A stretch of 64,000 nucleotides of DNA from Providencia stuartii. Its GTDB lineage: Bacteria > Pseudomonadota > Gammaproteobacteria > Enterobacterales > Enterobacteriaceae. Of the stretch, positions 19,439 to 28,555 are shown in pieces. Below the pieces are notes generated by a model. The model was not told the origin of the DNA. It saw only the letters and a list, made by a program, of their open reading frames with translations, and ran no database searches. How positions within the stretch are numbered: the first letter of the stretch is position 1; every line of letters begins with the position of its first letter. The DNA lies in assembly GCF_029277985.1 (NCBI RefSeq), contig NZ_CP119546.1:434001-498000 (forward strand). The letters run 5' to 3'. Both the position numbers and the translations under genes were made by a program.

Positions 19439-21931
19439 ATGAAAAGCATGAGATTAAATGTAATAACTAAAATAATGCTTTTGATGCTAATTCCAACGAT
19501 AGTTTGGTCTGAAGAGGCTATCGACTTTAATACGGATTTTCTAGATGGTGAGGGAACTGAAAATATAGATTTCAGTAAGTTTTCTCATGCCAATTATGTT
19601 CCCCCTGGTGATTATTCTTTAGATTTTGAAGTTAATAACACAAAAATAATTGCTGAACAGCCAGTCATTTTTTTTAATCCTAATTATGATAAGAAAGTCT
19701 CTTTGGCTTGTATTACGCCAGAAATATATCCACTGCTAGGGTTGAAAGAGGAGTGGGAAAATAAAATTCAATGGCTGAAAGATGGGCAATGTTTAGATAT
19801 TCGTAGCATCCCTGAAATGAGTTTTCAGGGGGATTTAGCTAAAAACACGTTAAAAATTAAAATACCGCAAGCATATATGGAGTACCAAGATGCAAGCTGG
19901 GATCCCCCTACTCGCTGGGATGATGGTATTTTAGGCGCTTTTCTTGACTATAACGCAACGGGTCGTTTGGTCAAAGAGCAAAAAGGCAATGGGAAGGGAA
20001 CGCAAACAGGTATCACTGCAACAGGGACTATGGGCGCCAATATCGGACCATGGCGTTTCAGAGCAGATTGGCAATCACAAAACGGAGAGCTCAATAAACG
20101 TAGCCAATCATGGGCTTGGAACCAACTCTATGCTTACCGTGCAATTCGTTCACTCAGTGCTCGTTTAACTCTCGGTGAACAATATCTATCCTCAACCTTG
20201 TTTGATAGTTTTCGCTATCTCGGGGTGAGTTTAGAAACGGATGAATCAATGTTCCCGCCTCGCTTACAGGGTTATGCACCTGAAATAGCAGGGGTAGCAA
20301 AAACTAACGCCACCGTTATCGTTAAACAAGATGGCCGTATTATTTATCAAACAGAAGTGAGTCCTGGGCCATTCCGTATCCAAGACGTTAACTCGTTTGG
20401 TGGCGGTACCATGGATGTGACTATTCAAGAGCAGGATGGAAGTGTCACGAGCTATAAAGTGGAAACATCAAAACTGGGGACTTTGACTCGCCCAGGACAA
20501 CTTATTTATCAATTCGTCTTGGGAAAACCGACCAAAGACGAACATAATACGCAAGGCCCTGAGTTTAGTTTAGGCTCGTTATCTTGGGGGGCGACAAATA
20601 ATACAACAATTTATGGTGGCTTATTAGCTTCTTCAGAATATCAAAACGTAGCGATTGGTTTTGGTCGTGACTTTGCGCCGTTTGGTGTGTTATCGGGTAA
20701 CATCAATATCTCTCGGGCGCAAATGGGCAATATTGATAATAATCGTACGTTAAGTGGTAACTCTTATAACATTACCTATTCCAAACAGTTCGATGAAATT
20801 AATAGCCAAATTACGTTTGCTGGTTACCGCTTTTCTGAAAGAAACTATATGAGCATGCCTCAGTTTATTGATCGTCGTTATAACGGCGATACGATAGATA
20901 GCGGTAAAGAGCTGTATACCATTATTTTTGGTACAGCGCTTCCTGACTACAACACGAACCTGTATTTAAACTATTCACACCAAACTTATTGGAACCGTCC
21001 TTCATCGAATCAATATAACATGACGGTATCTAATTATTTCGATATTGGTAAGATGAAAAACGTCAGTTTAAGTTTGACTGCTTATCGAACTAAAAGTCGT
21101 GAAACGACTGATGATGGTGTGTACGTTAACTTAAATATTCCATTAGAAAATAACGATTCGAGTATCAGTTATTCTGGCTCTTATTCCAGAGGTACGCACA
21201 GTAATAATGTTAACTACTTTAGTCGAATTGATAACAGGCAAAGTTATAACATTTCCGCGGGAACATGGGATAAAGATAAGCTCACCACTTCAGGTATGTA
21301 TACTTACGAGGGGGATGCGGCGCAATTAAATGCGAGTGGTACTTATATTCAAGATGAACAAAGTGCACTATCTATGCAAATTAAGGGAGGGATGACAATC
21401 ACTCCTGAAGGTGGAGCATTGCATAGAAACAACTCAGTAAGTGGTGGTTCACGTATTTTAATTGATACCAATGGGATTGAAGGTGTTCCAATACATAATT
21501 CTGTTACGCCGGTAAGAACAAATAAATACGGTAAAGCCGTTATTACCAGTGTGATGGATTATAACCGTAACAACCTAAAAATTGATTTAGATAAATTGCC
21601 TGATAATGCAGAAGCGGTGCAGTCAACTCAGTATGCAACATTAACGGAAGGCGCAATTGGTTACCGAAAATTTAATGTGATAGAAGGTCAAAAAATATTA
21701 GCGACCATTACATTAGCTGATAATAGTTACCCTCCTTTTGGGGCATCGGTAACCAACAAATCCAATAAGGAAGTTGGGATTGTATCTGATAAAGGGTTTG
21801 TATACTTAGCAGGTATTAATCCTCTTGAGTCACTTGACGTTCTTTGGGGAGACGATACTCGCTGCCATATTCAATTACCCGAAAAAATAGATGGAACCAT
21901 GGCAAATGTTATGTTGTTGCCATGTAAATAA
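19439..21931 (+). CDS. Outer-membrane fimbrial usher (MrpC-like), cluster 1
   Basis: An 830-residue outer-membrane usher that accepts chaperone-subunit complexes and extrudes the fimbria. After a signal peptide (to about residue 24) come the periplasmic N-domain (FNTDFLDG motif), the barrel with its plug (about residues 230-330, containing GYAPEIAGVAKTNATV and PGPFRIQDVNSFGGGTMDV), and two C-terminal domains ending with a cysteine pair (DDTRCHIQL and LLPCK). The length is normal. It lies 34 bp before the chaperone gene. Confidence 0.93.
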   Translation: MKSMRLNVITKIMLLMLIPTIVWSEEAIDFNTDFLDGEGTENIDFSKFSHANYVPPGDYSLDFEVNNTKIIAEQPVIFFNPNYDKKVSLACITPEIYPLLGLKEEWENKIQWLKDGQCLDIRSIPEMSFQGDLAKNTLKIKIPQAYMEYQDASWDPPTRWDDGILGAFLDYNATGRLVKEQKGNGKGTQTGITATGTMGANIGPWRFRADWQSQNGELNKRSQSWAWNQLYAYRAIRSLSARLTLGEQYLSSTLFDSFRYLGVSLETDESMFPPRLQGYAPEIAGVAKTNATVIVKQDGRIIYQTEVSPGPFRIQDVNSFGGGTMDVTIQEQDGSVTSYKVETSKLGTLTRPGQLIYQFVLGKPTKDEHNTQGPEFSLGSLSWGATNNTTIYGGLLASSEYQNVAIGFGRDFAPFGVLSGNINISRAQMGNIDNNRTLSGNSYNITYSKQFDEINSQITFAGYRFSERNYMSMPQFIDRRYNGDTIDSGKELYTIIFGTALPDYNTNLYLNYSHQTYWNRPSSNQYNMTVSNYFDIGKMKNVSLSLTAYRTKSRETTDDGVYVNLNIPLENNDSSISYSGSYSRGTHSNNVNYFSRIDNRQSYNISAGTWDKDKLTTSGMYTYEGDAAQLNASGTYIQDEQSALSMQIKGGMTITPEGGALHRNNSVSGGSRILIDTNGIEGVPIHNSVTPVRTNKYGKAVITSVMDYNRNNLKIDLDKLPDNAEAVQSTQYATLTEGAIGYRKFNVIEGQKILATITLADNSYPPFGASVTNKSNKEVGIVSDKGFVYLAGINPLESLDVLWGDDTRCHIQLPEKIDGTMANVMLLPCK

Positions 21932-21964
21932 TGAAAAATAGATTTTACGGTCAATGGTGAAAAT

Positions 21965-22702
21965 ATGTATTTATCAAAAATTATACCGATATTAACTGCA
22001 ATAAGTGCGTCATTATTTGTACAATCTGCTTATTCAGCAATTGCATTGGATAGAACTCGTGTTATCTATAATGAGGGAGAAAAATCTGTCAGCATTGTTT
22101 TAACAAATGAAAATAAAAATAACCCTTATTTAGCACAAGCATGGATTGAGAATGAAAAAGACGAGAAGGTGAATTCTCCTTTCATTGTGACACCTCCTGT
22201 ACATCGTATTGAAGCCGATGCGAAAAGTCAGATTAAAGTACAATCGGTACCCGCTATTTCACAGTTGCCCCAAGACCGTGAAAGTGTCTATTACTTGAAC
22301 GTTAGAGAAATACCTCCTCGTAGCGATAAACCTAATGTTTTGCAAATTGCCTTACAAACAAAAATTAAACTTTTTTATCGTCCGAAAGACATTGTTAAAA
22401 AAGAAAGAATGGAAATTATTCCTCAAGAGAATGAGATAAAAATTGTTAAGCAAGGCCAAAACTATGTAGTGAAAAACCCTTCTCCATTCTTTATGTCTAT
22501 TACCCGATTGAAAAAAGGAAATAGCGATGTTGATAAATTTGAACCGATTATGGTTCCCCCTAAGGGAGAAATGGCATTAGGCAGTAGCGCTGGCGATATT
22601 GGGATGTCCCCGACCCTGGTTTATCTTAATGACTTTGGTGGCACCGTTGATTTGAAATTTACTTGTAATGCTAGTCAATGCTCTGTGGTACCTAGAAAAT
22701 AA
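21965..22702 (+). CDS. Periplasmic fimbrial chaperone (MrpD-like), cluster 1
   Basis: A 245-residue periplasmic chaperone with two Ig-like domains that completes the fold of pilins by donor-strand complementation. A signal peptide ends near YSA. The conserved Arg of the subunit-binding cleft is in LDRTRVIYNE and the conserved Lys in TKIKLFYRPK. The hydrophobic G1-strand region and the family motif LPQDRESVYYLNVREIP are intact. The C-terminus has a cysteine pair (FTCNASQC). It is tightly packed after the usher gene and before three minor pilin genes. Confidence 0.93.
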   Translation: MYLSKIIPILTAISASLFVQSAYSAIALDRTRVIYNEGEKSVSIVLTNENKNNPYLAQAWIENEKDEKVNSPFIVTPPVHRIEADAKSQIKVQSVPAISQLPQDRESVYYLNVREIPPRSDKPNVLQIALQTKIKLFYRPKDIVKKERMEIIPQENEIKIVKQGQNYVVKNPSPFFMSITRLKKGNSDVDKFEPIMVPPKGEMALGSSAGDIGMSPTLVYLNDFGGTVDLKFTCNASQCSVVPRK

Positions 22703-22711
22703 GGTTATAAC

Positions 22712-23206
22712 ATGATGATGTCTATTAAATATTTTACACGGTTATTACTGCTAGGGCTTATTTTCCATACGCCTTATACCTTAGGTTTTTCAGGGTATTT
22801 ATTTGTGGAAGTGAGAGGTGAAGTTTTAGCAAAACCCTGTTCAATTAATAATGGACGCGCCATTGAGGTTGACTTTGGTGATGTTATGACGACACGTATC
22901 GAAGGCGACCTCTATAAGCAACCTTTAGAGTATGAAGTGAGTTGTGTTGGTGGTGGAAAGCCGAATTTAACGTTGTTTGTTGATGGTACCCCTTCCACTT
23001 TTGACCAACGTTCTTTAAAGACAGATGTTGATGGTTTAGCGGTGCTGTTTAAAGCGGGTACGGAAGACTTACCTATTAAGAAAAAACGCCCTTTTAATTT
23101 AGATACTCCGCCTAAATTATTTGCTGTTTTGGTAAAACAAAGTGGTGTCAATTTGCCTGCACGTAAATTTACAGCCAATGCAACGCTTAAAGTTGAATAC
23201 CAATAA
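22712..23206 (+). CDS. Minor fimbrial subunit, cluster 1 (first of a paralogous pair)
   Basis: A 164-residue pilin-like protein with a signal peptide and the two pilin cysteines (KPCSI and YEVSCVG). It ends in VEYQ, the type of aromatic C-terminal strand bound by chaperones. It is clearly paralogous to the next gene: both share the pattern PC.I.NG..IEVDFG.V followed by a DGLAV/DNLAV-type segment. It is probably a tip-fibrillum or adaptor subunit (MrpE/MrpF-like position). Three ATG codons stand in a row at the start; the first is used here. Confidence 0.85.
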   Translation: MMMSIKYFTRLLLLGLIFHTPYTLGFSGYLFVEVRGEVLAKPCSINNGRAIEVDFGDVMTTRIEGDLYKQPLEYEVSCVGGGKPNLTLFVDGTPSTFDQRSLKTDVDGLAVLFKAGTEDLPIKKKRPFNLDTPPKLFAVLVKQSGVNLPARKFTANATLKVEYQ

Positions 23207-23217
23207 GGGCGAAATAT

Positions 23218-23712
23218 ATGCAAAAGGTAAAAGAATTAGTGTATGCCGTACTCTGCCTATTCATTGTGTCTCACCATGCGACCGCAAAAGATGGCGAAGC
23301 AGATATACGCATTAAAGGTAATTTGATCACACCTCCACCCTGCAAGATTGATAACGGTAAAGAAATCGAAGTTGATTTTGGTAATGTGCCCGTTAAGTCG
23401 ATTCAAGGAAAAGAGCAAAAACGACAGGTTAATTACCAAATTGAGTGTGGTGAAAACAAAAATAACTGGGCAATGTACTTAACGCTTAATGGCGTGAAAA
23501 GTAAGTTCGATATTAATGGATTAAATACTGGTATTGATAATTTAGCAGTGAAATTTCAATTAGCAGATCAAGAATTGGAACTCGGTAAAAAATATTTAAT
23601 TAATCCTAGCTCACCAGGGGTATTGTGGGCGGTGTTAATTCGTAATGGAAACAATGAACTTGCTACAGGTAACTTTATTGCTAATGGTTCATTAGTTGTG
23701 GAGTATCAGTAA
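23218..23712 (+). CDS. Minor fimbrial subunit, cluster 1 (second of a paralogous pair)
   Basis: A 164-residue exported pilin-like protein of the same length as its neighbour, with the signature PPCKIDNGKEIEVDFGNV, a second Cys in YQIECGE and the terminal VEYQ. The similarity and equal length point to a tandem duplication followed by divergence. It lies 11 bp after the preceding gene, and its stop codon overlaps the next start (TAATG), so translation is probably coupled. Likely a tip or adaptor subunit. Confidence 0.85.
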   Translation: MQKVKELVYAVLCLFIVSHHATAKDGEADIRIKGNLITPPPCKIDNGKEIEVDFGNVPVKSIQGKEQKRQVNYQIECGENKNNWAMYLTLNGVKSKFDINGLNTGIDNLAVKFQLADQELELGKKYLINPSSPGVLWAVLIRNGNNELATGNFIANGSLVVEYQ

Positions 23713-24245
23713 TGTTGAAAAAATGGCTAGCTTATACCTGTATTATCTTCATGAGTAGTTGGTCCGCATTTTCTCTGGCGAATGATCTTAAAGTAAAAGG
23801 CACTTTAGTGAATGCTCCTTGTACTATCGCCCCTGAAGATAAGAATGTTGAAATTAATTTTGGTGATATCAGGCTATTAGATATCTATGAGCGTGGTTTT
23901 GAGTTCTCCAAGAAAGAGTTAATACTGGTTATTTCTGAATGTGATTTAAGTATTGCGCAAAAATTAAAAGTTAAATTTATTGGTACTCCACATCACCAGT
24001 TAGCAGGTTTTTTATCACTTGATGGTAGTGATACAAATCCTGGCTTAGGCATTGGCTTTGAGACGGTTGATGGGAAACCTGTATTGCTTAATGAAAATAC
24101 TGATTTAATACTAATTGAAAAAAATGGCCGCAATGAGTTGAAATTCAATACCTTTTTAAAGGCAAGCCAAGACGCCATCAACAATAAATCAATTAAACCT
24201 GGTCGTTTTTCGGCCGCTGCAACATTTTTAATACAATACGAATAG
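23712..24245 (+). CDS. Minor fimbrial subunit, cluster 1
   Basis: A 177-residue exported pilin-like protein. A signal peptide ends near SLANDL. The mature part shows the pilin cysteine pair (NAPCTIAPED, VISECDL), the motif VEINFGDI and the C-terminal LIQYE. Its start overlaps the stop of the previous gene by one base. The position just before the tip adhesin gene matches that of MrpG in the Proteus MRP operon, so it may be the subunit next to the adhesin. That assignment is by position only. Confidence 0.85.
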   Translation: MLKKWLAYTCIIFMSSWSAFSLANDLKVKGTLVNAPCTIAPEDKNVEINFGDIRLLDIYERGFEFSKKELILVISECDLSIAQKLKVKFIGTPHHQLAGFLSLDGSDTNPGLGIGFETVDGKPVLLNENTDLILIEKNGRNELKFNTFLKASQDAINNKSIKPGRFSAAATFLIQYE

Positions 24246-24316
24246 GCAGATAAACCATTTTACATCCTAAGTCATGCCTTATTTTTATCACTAACTTGTT
24301 TTATGGGAAGAGAGTT

Positions 24317-25177
24317 ATGTTCAAGATAATTGCTAATTTTGGAGTCGGGCTATTACTAGCACTTTCTTCTTCAGCAATGGTTTATGCATCAACTTATTTT
24401 TCGTATGTAGAAGAGGTTGAAAGTCATAGTAAAACCGAAAATACCTACCATTATGTGATTGAAAATTGGAAGGTAAGTTCTCCTTATGAGCCTAATCCGT
24501 GCAAAACGATATTAGGTAGCAATGCGAGAGGGTGTTATTTCTCGATTAACCACTTACATGCAGCCCCTTCAAAAGGGGGAACGGCGAGTCGTATTGACTG
24601 GTCTTGCTCAATAAATTTTATTAATTATACCTCGATGGCCGAAATTATTAGGGATGCCCAATCTCAATGTGGTTTAGCATTTCCAAAAAGCGGTAAAACT
24701 CGCCATAGTGGGCCCATAACAACAGAAGAGTGTGTCGGTATATTTGTTGCGACAACAGACAAAAAAGGGGGAGCAACGATGCTACCTGGTGGTGTCTGTG
24801 GGATTGTACCGCCACCAGCAGGAAAATGCGCATTTAAATATATCAATAATCAACAGTTAGTCTTAGATCACGGGGCATTAAATCCGGATGAGTTGAATGG
24901 TAATCAAAAAAATAGTTGGTTTTCGGTAATGTGCAACAAAGATATGGCCATTAAAATTATGTCTAACATGGACGGCGACTACGTTAATTTACGTCCCGAT
25001 GGTTCATTAAAATCGCATATTACCTTAAATGGCTCACCAGCATCAGCTGGAGTGGTTTATAACATGCAGGCCAATATGGAAACGCCTGTCTTTACTGAGT
25101 CAACATTAATCACTCATGGCGAAGTCAAACCGGGCAAATTCAGCGGGCGCATTACATTAGTTATGGTTGTACCATAA
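24317..25177 (+). CDS. Fimbrial tip adhesin, MrpH-like, with a His-X-His...His triad
   Basis: A 286-residue exported two-domain protein, last gene of cluster 1. ATG 24317 follows a GGGAAGAGAG ribosome site and starts a signal peptide ending near VYAS. An N-terminal receptor-binding domain rich in cysteines (about residues 26-165) precedes a pilin domain starting near CAFKYINN. Histidines 79, 81 and 130 (INHLHA and KTRHSG) have nearly the spacing of the zinc ligands reported for Proteus MrpH (72, 74, 117). A zinc-dependent adhesin is inferred. Confidence 0.8.
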   Translation: MFKIIANFGVGLLLALSSSAMVYASTYFSYVEEVESHSKTENTYHYVIENWKVSSPYEPNPCKTILGSNARGCYFSINHLHAAPSKGGTASRIDWSCSINFINYTSMAEIIRDAQSQCGLAFPKSGKTRHSGPITTEECVGIFVATTDKKGGATMLPGGVCGIVPPPAGKCAFKYINNQQLVLDHGALNPDELNGNQKNSWFSVMCNKDMAIKIMSNMDGDYVNLRPDGSLKSHITLNGSPASAGVVYNMQANMETPVFTESTLITHGEVKPGKFSGRITLVMVVP

Positions 25178-25285
25178 TCATTTGTGGCTATTGTCTATTT
25201 CCCTATTATTGAAATGCTTCAATTCAGTGTTCTCTAAGCGTTCACGAAACATTCTCTGAGGGAAATGAGTGAAATGTTAGCGTGT

Positions 25286-25319
25286 TTGGTTTTGGTTATC
25301 ATCTTGTAGCCAAAACCAA
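25286..25319 (+). terminator. Hairpin after fimbrial cluster 1
   Basis: A perfect 10-bp stem (TTGGTTTTGG / CCAAAACCAA) with a 14-base loop, about 110 bases after the adhesin stop, followed by CTGCTTTTCTT. Likely the operon terminator. It lies beside an IS relic and could instead derive from that element. Confidence 0.5.
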
Positions 25320-25446
25320 GCTGCTTTTCTTATTTAGCTTAATGAGTTTGAACAATCGGTATTTAAAATTGACAGCGAAATATGCGATTAACTCGTTCCA
25401 TAAAGTTATTTTATGGTGATGTATTGGGTTTGACATCATTCTTTGA
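25313..25446 (-). pseudogene. Decayed IS3-type transposase (orfB) C-terminal relic
   Basis: On the minus strand, reading down from about 25446, the translation NNFMERVNRIFRCQF resembles the conserved end of the DDE domain of IS3-family transposases (typical form NAFIERFNRTFR..., carrying the catalytic Glu). In-frame stops interrupt it and a frameshift is needed to continue into YRLFKLIKLN, which fits the following family segment. Flanking DNA to about 25.9 kb is also full of broken frames. No terminal inverted repeats were found. The call rests on a short match. Confidence 0.4.
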
Positions 25447-27150
25447 TTATTTTACAACAACCGAGTAAAGCAATAACGACCCATGCATTACCCTTACCTA
25501 CATGAGTTTGTTTCAGTCATCTTTAGCTTATTTTTATGATTGCGCATACGACTTTTTCTCATCTTGCTATTTTCCTCTGAGACTCTTCTCATCTTTTACA
25601 TCATTTATTTCTGTACCATCACCATACATTATTCTTCAATCCCCTCCACTGTTGTCATCCTTTTAACAATTATATCTTCGAGTGCGTACCTGAACCCGTT
25701 AGTTTTAAAATAGTAACGGGTATGAGCTTCCGTAAAACCACATTTTTATCACCCATTCTGTCATTTGAGAGGGTGAAAATCTCATTATCGCTGTTTCATT
25801 TTAGCTCGTGCTCTAATACGAGAAAAAACACTTGTATTCGCTTAAGTGCAAAGTATTCATTGGGTATTAGGCTTTATACATGGCCATTTATATCGCGATA
25901 GCAAGTTAATAACATGGAATATAATAAAATATGAATATTTGGTGATTAAGCGTTATTCCTTACCACGTGTTGTTTTTCTGACGCGTATATTGAGAATTTG
26001 AAAATCGAAAGAGTGTGAATAAAATAAGTTTTGTGGTGTGAATGCTAATTAACTTATTGATTTCTTATTAAGAAAGTTAAATCCCCCTCTGTCATGCCTA
26101 ATCTGATATGCCACAACTTATGCTATAAAAAATAAACAAATGTTATGTTTTAGGTTAAATGTTAATTAAGAGTTTTCTGACCTAAATTTTTCCGTATAGT
26201 TTTATATTCTAAAATTCAAGTATTTCTGTCGTCTTAAATTCTTTTATTAGCCTGCATTTTGGATTTTTTTAATGGGAATGTCGTTGTATATAGTTTTATT
26301 TATAATGAAATAACTTTAAATAAATTGACATAGATCAAAATATTTATAAATTTTTTTATTCTATAAATGTAAATTACTCTAATTATTTTTTCGGCAAAAA
26401 ATATTTTTTCACTTTTGTTGGTTTATAATCTTGCTTTGTTTTTATGTTTTGGATTTAAATTTTGTTTGTAATCCTTTTTATGTGTTTTTTTGACAAAGAA
26501 TATTGATTGGGTAATATTGAAATCAGTCGGGAGGATATTCGAAATATCTCCCTCATATATAAAATGGTTATTATATTGCTGCGCTGGTCTATAAAACTAG
26601 GAAAGAAGATTCTAGGAAGGAAGATGAATACTTACTATAGATTCTAGTGTATTTACATATAAAAGATATTCCTAATATAAGAGATCTTTCCATTATTGGG
26701 ATTTATCTGTACAAAAAAAATGGTTAATGAATTAACTAATTATGTTAGCTAGAAGGTCAATATACTATTCATGTATAGAAATAGTACTTTTAGCTATCTC
26801 AATTTTAGATAAACCTTATCGGTTTATTGATATTGATATAACCCTTTAAAAGGTAAAGTGTATATAAATATCATCATCACGTAATACGTATATTTACAAG
26901 TGCATAAAGGGAAATGTTAGTGTCTTTTTTTATAATCAGATTGTTTTAGTATTAGTAATTTGATTTTCAAAAAAGGGATTAAAAGGAATTTTTACCCTAA
27001 AACGTTAGCTTTTAGGCTAACGAACGTTTATTCAAATTTATATTCAACATTATTAGGAAAGGATCTACAAGGATGTAATGAATTTAAATTTGAACATTGA
27101 CAACAATGTGTCTTTCACTACTACATGATATAAATACAGAGGTATTTAAA
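25447..27150. other. AT-rich, gene-poor region between the two fimbrial operons
   Basis: About 1.7 kb with no supported open frame. The left part (to about 25.9 kb) is less AT-rich and contains fragments in several frames that may be further remains of a mobile element. The right part is extremely AT-rich and must hold the cluster 2 promoter. A 7-bp hairpin (CGTTAGC / GCTAACG at 27003-27022) lies in the likely leader. I found no obvious long inverted repeats of the kind that flank invertible fimbrial promoters, and no recombinase gene. Confidence 0.55.
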
Positions 27151-27708
27151 ATGTTATTCAACAAAAAATTAGCAGTTCTAGCGGTATTAGCAAGCTCAAT
27201 GGTAGCTGGTTCTGCACTTGCAGCAGATGAAGTTGGTAAAAAAGGTACAACTGTAAACTTCAAAGCACAACTACGTGCAGCATCTTGTGATGTAGCTTCA
27301 ACGACTGAAGGTTCAGTTATTGATTGGGGTGTTTTTACTGTTGACCAAACTTCAGGTAAACAAGTTAAAGATCAATTAGGTGCAACTAAAAACTTTGACC
27401 TAGTATTGACTAACTGTTCTAAAGCAGCTCAGACTGATGCTGATGTATTCGTACGTGCAGAAGGTAAAACTTCACTTCTATACCCAGAATATTTTGCTGA
27501 TTTAGGCGCTAAATCATTAGCTGTTTCTTTAGAATCAGCTAATACTCCAATTGTTCCTAATGCTGATACAGCGCTGAAATTCTCTGGTGATGTAGCTGCT
27601 AATGGTTCTACTACTATTCCTGTTGCTGCAAAATTAATCCTGACTCAACTTAATGTTGCTCCAGATACATTGAACGTACCAGTAACTTTCACTGTTTCTT
27701 ATAACTAA
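27151..27708 (+). CDS. Major fimbrial subunit, cluster 2
   Basis: A 185-residue pilin, first gene of the second chaperone-usher operon. ATG 27151 begins a typical signal peptide (LFNKKLAVLAVLASSMVAGS, cleaved near ALAAD). The frame opens earlier at 27097, but those residues are not signal-like. Pilin cysteines are in RAASCDVAST and LTNCSK, and the end VTFTVSYN is the chaperone-recognised strand. Its codon use favours a small set of frequent codons, unlike the downstream genes, as expected of an abundant shaft subunit. A hairpin follows it. Confidence 0.9.
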   Translation: MLFNKKLAVLAVLASSMVAGSALAADEVGKKGTTVNFKAQLRAASCDVASTTEGSVIDWGVFTVDQTSGKQVKDQLGATKNFDLVLTNCSKAAQTDADVFVRAEGKTSLLYPEYFADLGAKSLAVSLESANTPIVPNADTALKFSGDVAANGSTTIPVAAKLILTQLNVAPDTLNVPVTFTVSYN

Positions 27709-27732
27709 TAAATAGTTAGCAATTAATTTGAT

Positions 27733-27756
27733 AAGAGGCTTAGTCTTAAGCCTCTT
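27733..27756 (+). terminator. Hairpin between major pilin and first chaperone (attenuator), cluster 2
   Basis: A perfect 10-bp stem (AAGAGGCTTA / TAAGCCTCTT) with a 4-base loop lies 24 bases after the pilin stop and is followed by CTTT. It parallels the hairpin after the cluster 1 pilin and argues against a chaperone start as early as 27728. Confidence 0.7.
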
Positions 27757-27790
27757 CTTTACTAAAACTGGATATGAGTGTGATTCGATA

Positions 27791-28555
27791 ATGCAAACAT
27801 TAAAACTAACAAGTAATCGATTGAATTCTATTATGGCCTCAAAATTACATTTAATTTTACTTTTAATGTTTGTTTTAACGACTGTTGCAACACAAGTAGC
27901 GGCAGCGACTAATGGAACTGGTGGAGTAGGCTTAAACTCAACAAGATTAATCTATAATCAAGGTGAGCAGAGTATTTCAGTTAGTGCTAGGAATAATTCT
28001 AGTATTAATTATTTAGCTAAGTTTAATGTTATTAAATCAGCCAATATTAGCGATAAAAGTGCAACACCATTTAGCTTATCGCCTCCATTGGTGAAAATTG
28101 ATAAGGGAACAAGCCAGGATATTAGAATTTATATGCAGCCGCATAGCTTACCTCAAGATAGAGAAACTGTGTTTTACTTTACGGCTACAATGATCCCATC
28201 AACAAACGGGCCAATCGAAGGGGCTGGTATTAATATTGGTTACAACACAATTATTAAATTATTTTACCGACCTAAAAATTTGACAATATCTCCTGAAGAT
28301 GCACGCAAGGGATTAATTGTAAAGTCGACGCCTTCAGGCGTAGTGGTAGAAAATAATTCACCTTACTATATCTCACTTAGTAAGTTGAATGTAGGTAAAA
28401 CTAAGATTGAATTAAGCTTACAAAAAAATAATACAATGATAGCTCCGTTTAGTTCATTTAATTATTTAGTACCTGGAGCTAAAAGCGGTATTGCTACATG
28501 GGTTGCTATTAACGATTTAGGTGGCGAGGATAAATACAGTGGCAATATACGTTAA
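27791..28555 (+). CDS. Periplasmic fimbrial chaperone 1, cluster 2
   Basis: An Ig-like periplasmic chaperone. The conserved cleft residues are in LNSTRLIYNQ (Arg) and NTIIKLFYRPK (Lys), and the family motif LPQDRETVFYF is present. The start is uncertain. ATG 27791 overlaps a short upstream stop (TAATG); ATG 27833 would give a compact 24-residue signal peptide (MASKLHLILLLMFVLTTV...). Neither has a strong ribosome site. The C-terminus (INDLGGEDKYSGN) is short for the family. Its end overlaps the start of the next pilin gene by 17 bases. Confidence 0.87.
   Translation: MQTLKLTSNRLNSIMASKLHLILLLMFVLTTVATQVAAATNGTGGVGLNSTRLIYNQGEQSISVSARNNSSINYLAKFNVIKSANISDKSATPFSLSPPLVKIDKGTSQDIRIYMQPHSLPQDRETVFYFTATMIPSTNGPIEGAGINIGYNTIIKLFYRPKNLTISPEDARKGLIVKSTPSGVVVENNSPYYISLSKLNVGKTKIELSLQKNNTMIAPFSSFNYLVPGAKSGIATWVAINDLGGEDKYSGNIR

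Noticed and set aside
26200..27100. Possible invertible promoter before fimbrial cluster 2
   Set aside because: No pair of matching long inverted repeats and no site-specific recombinase gene were found in the window.
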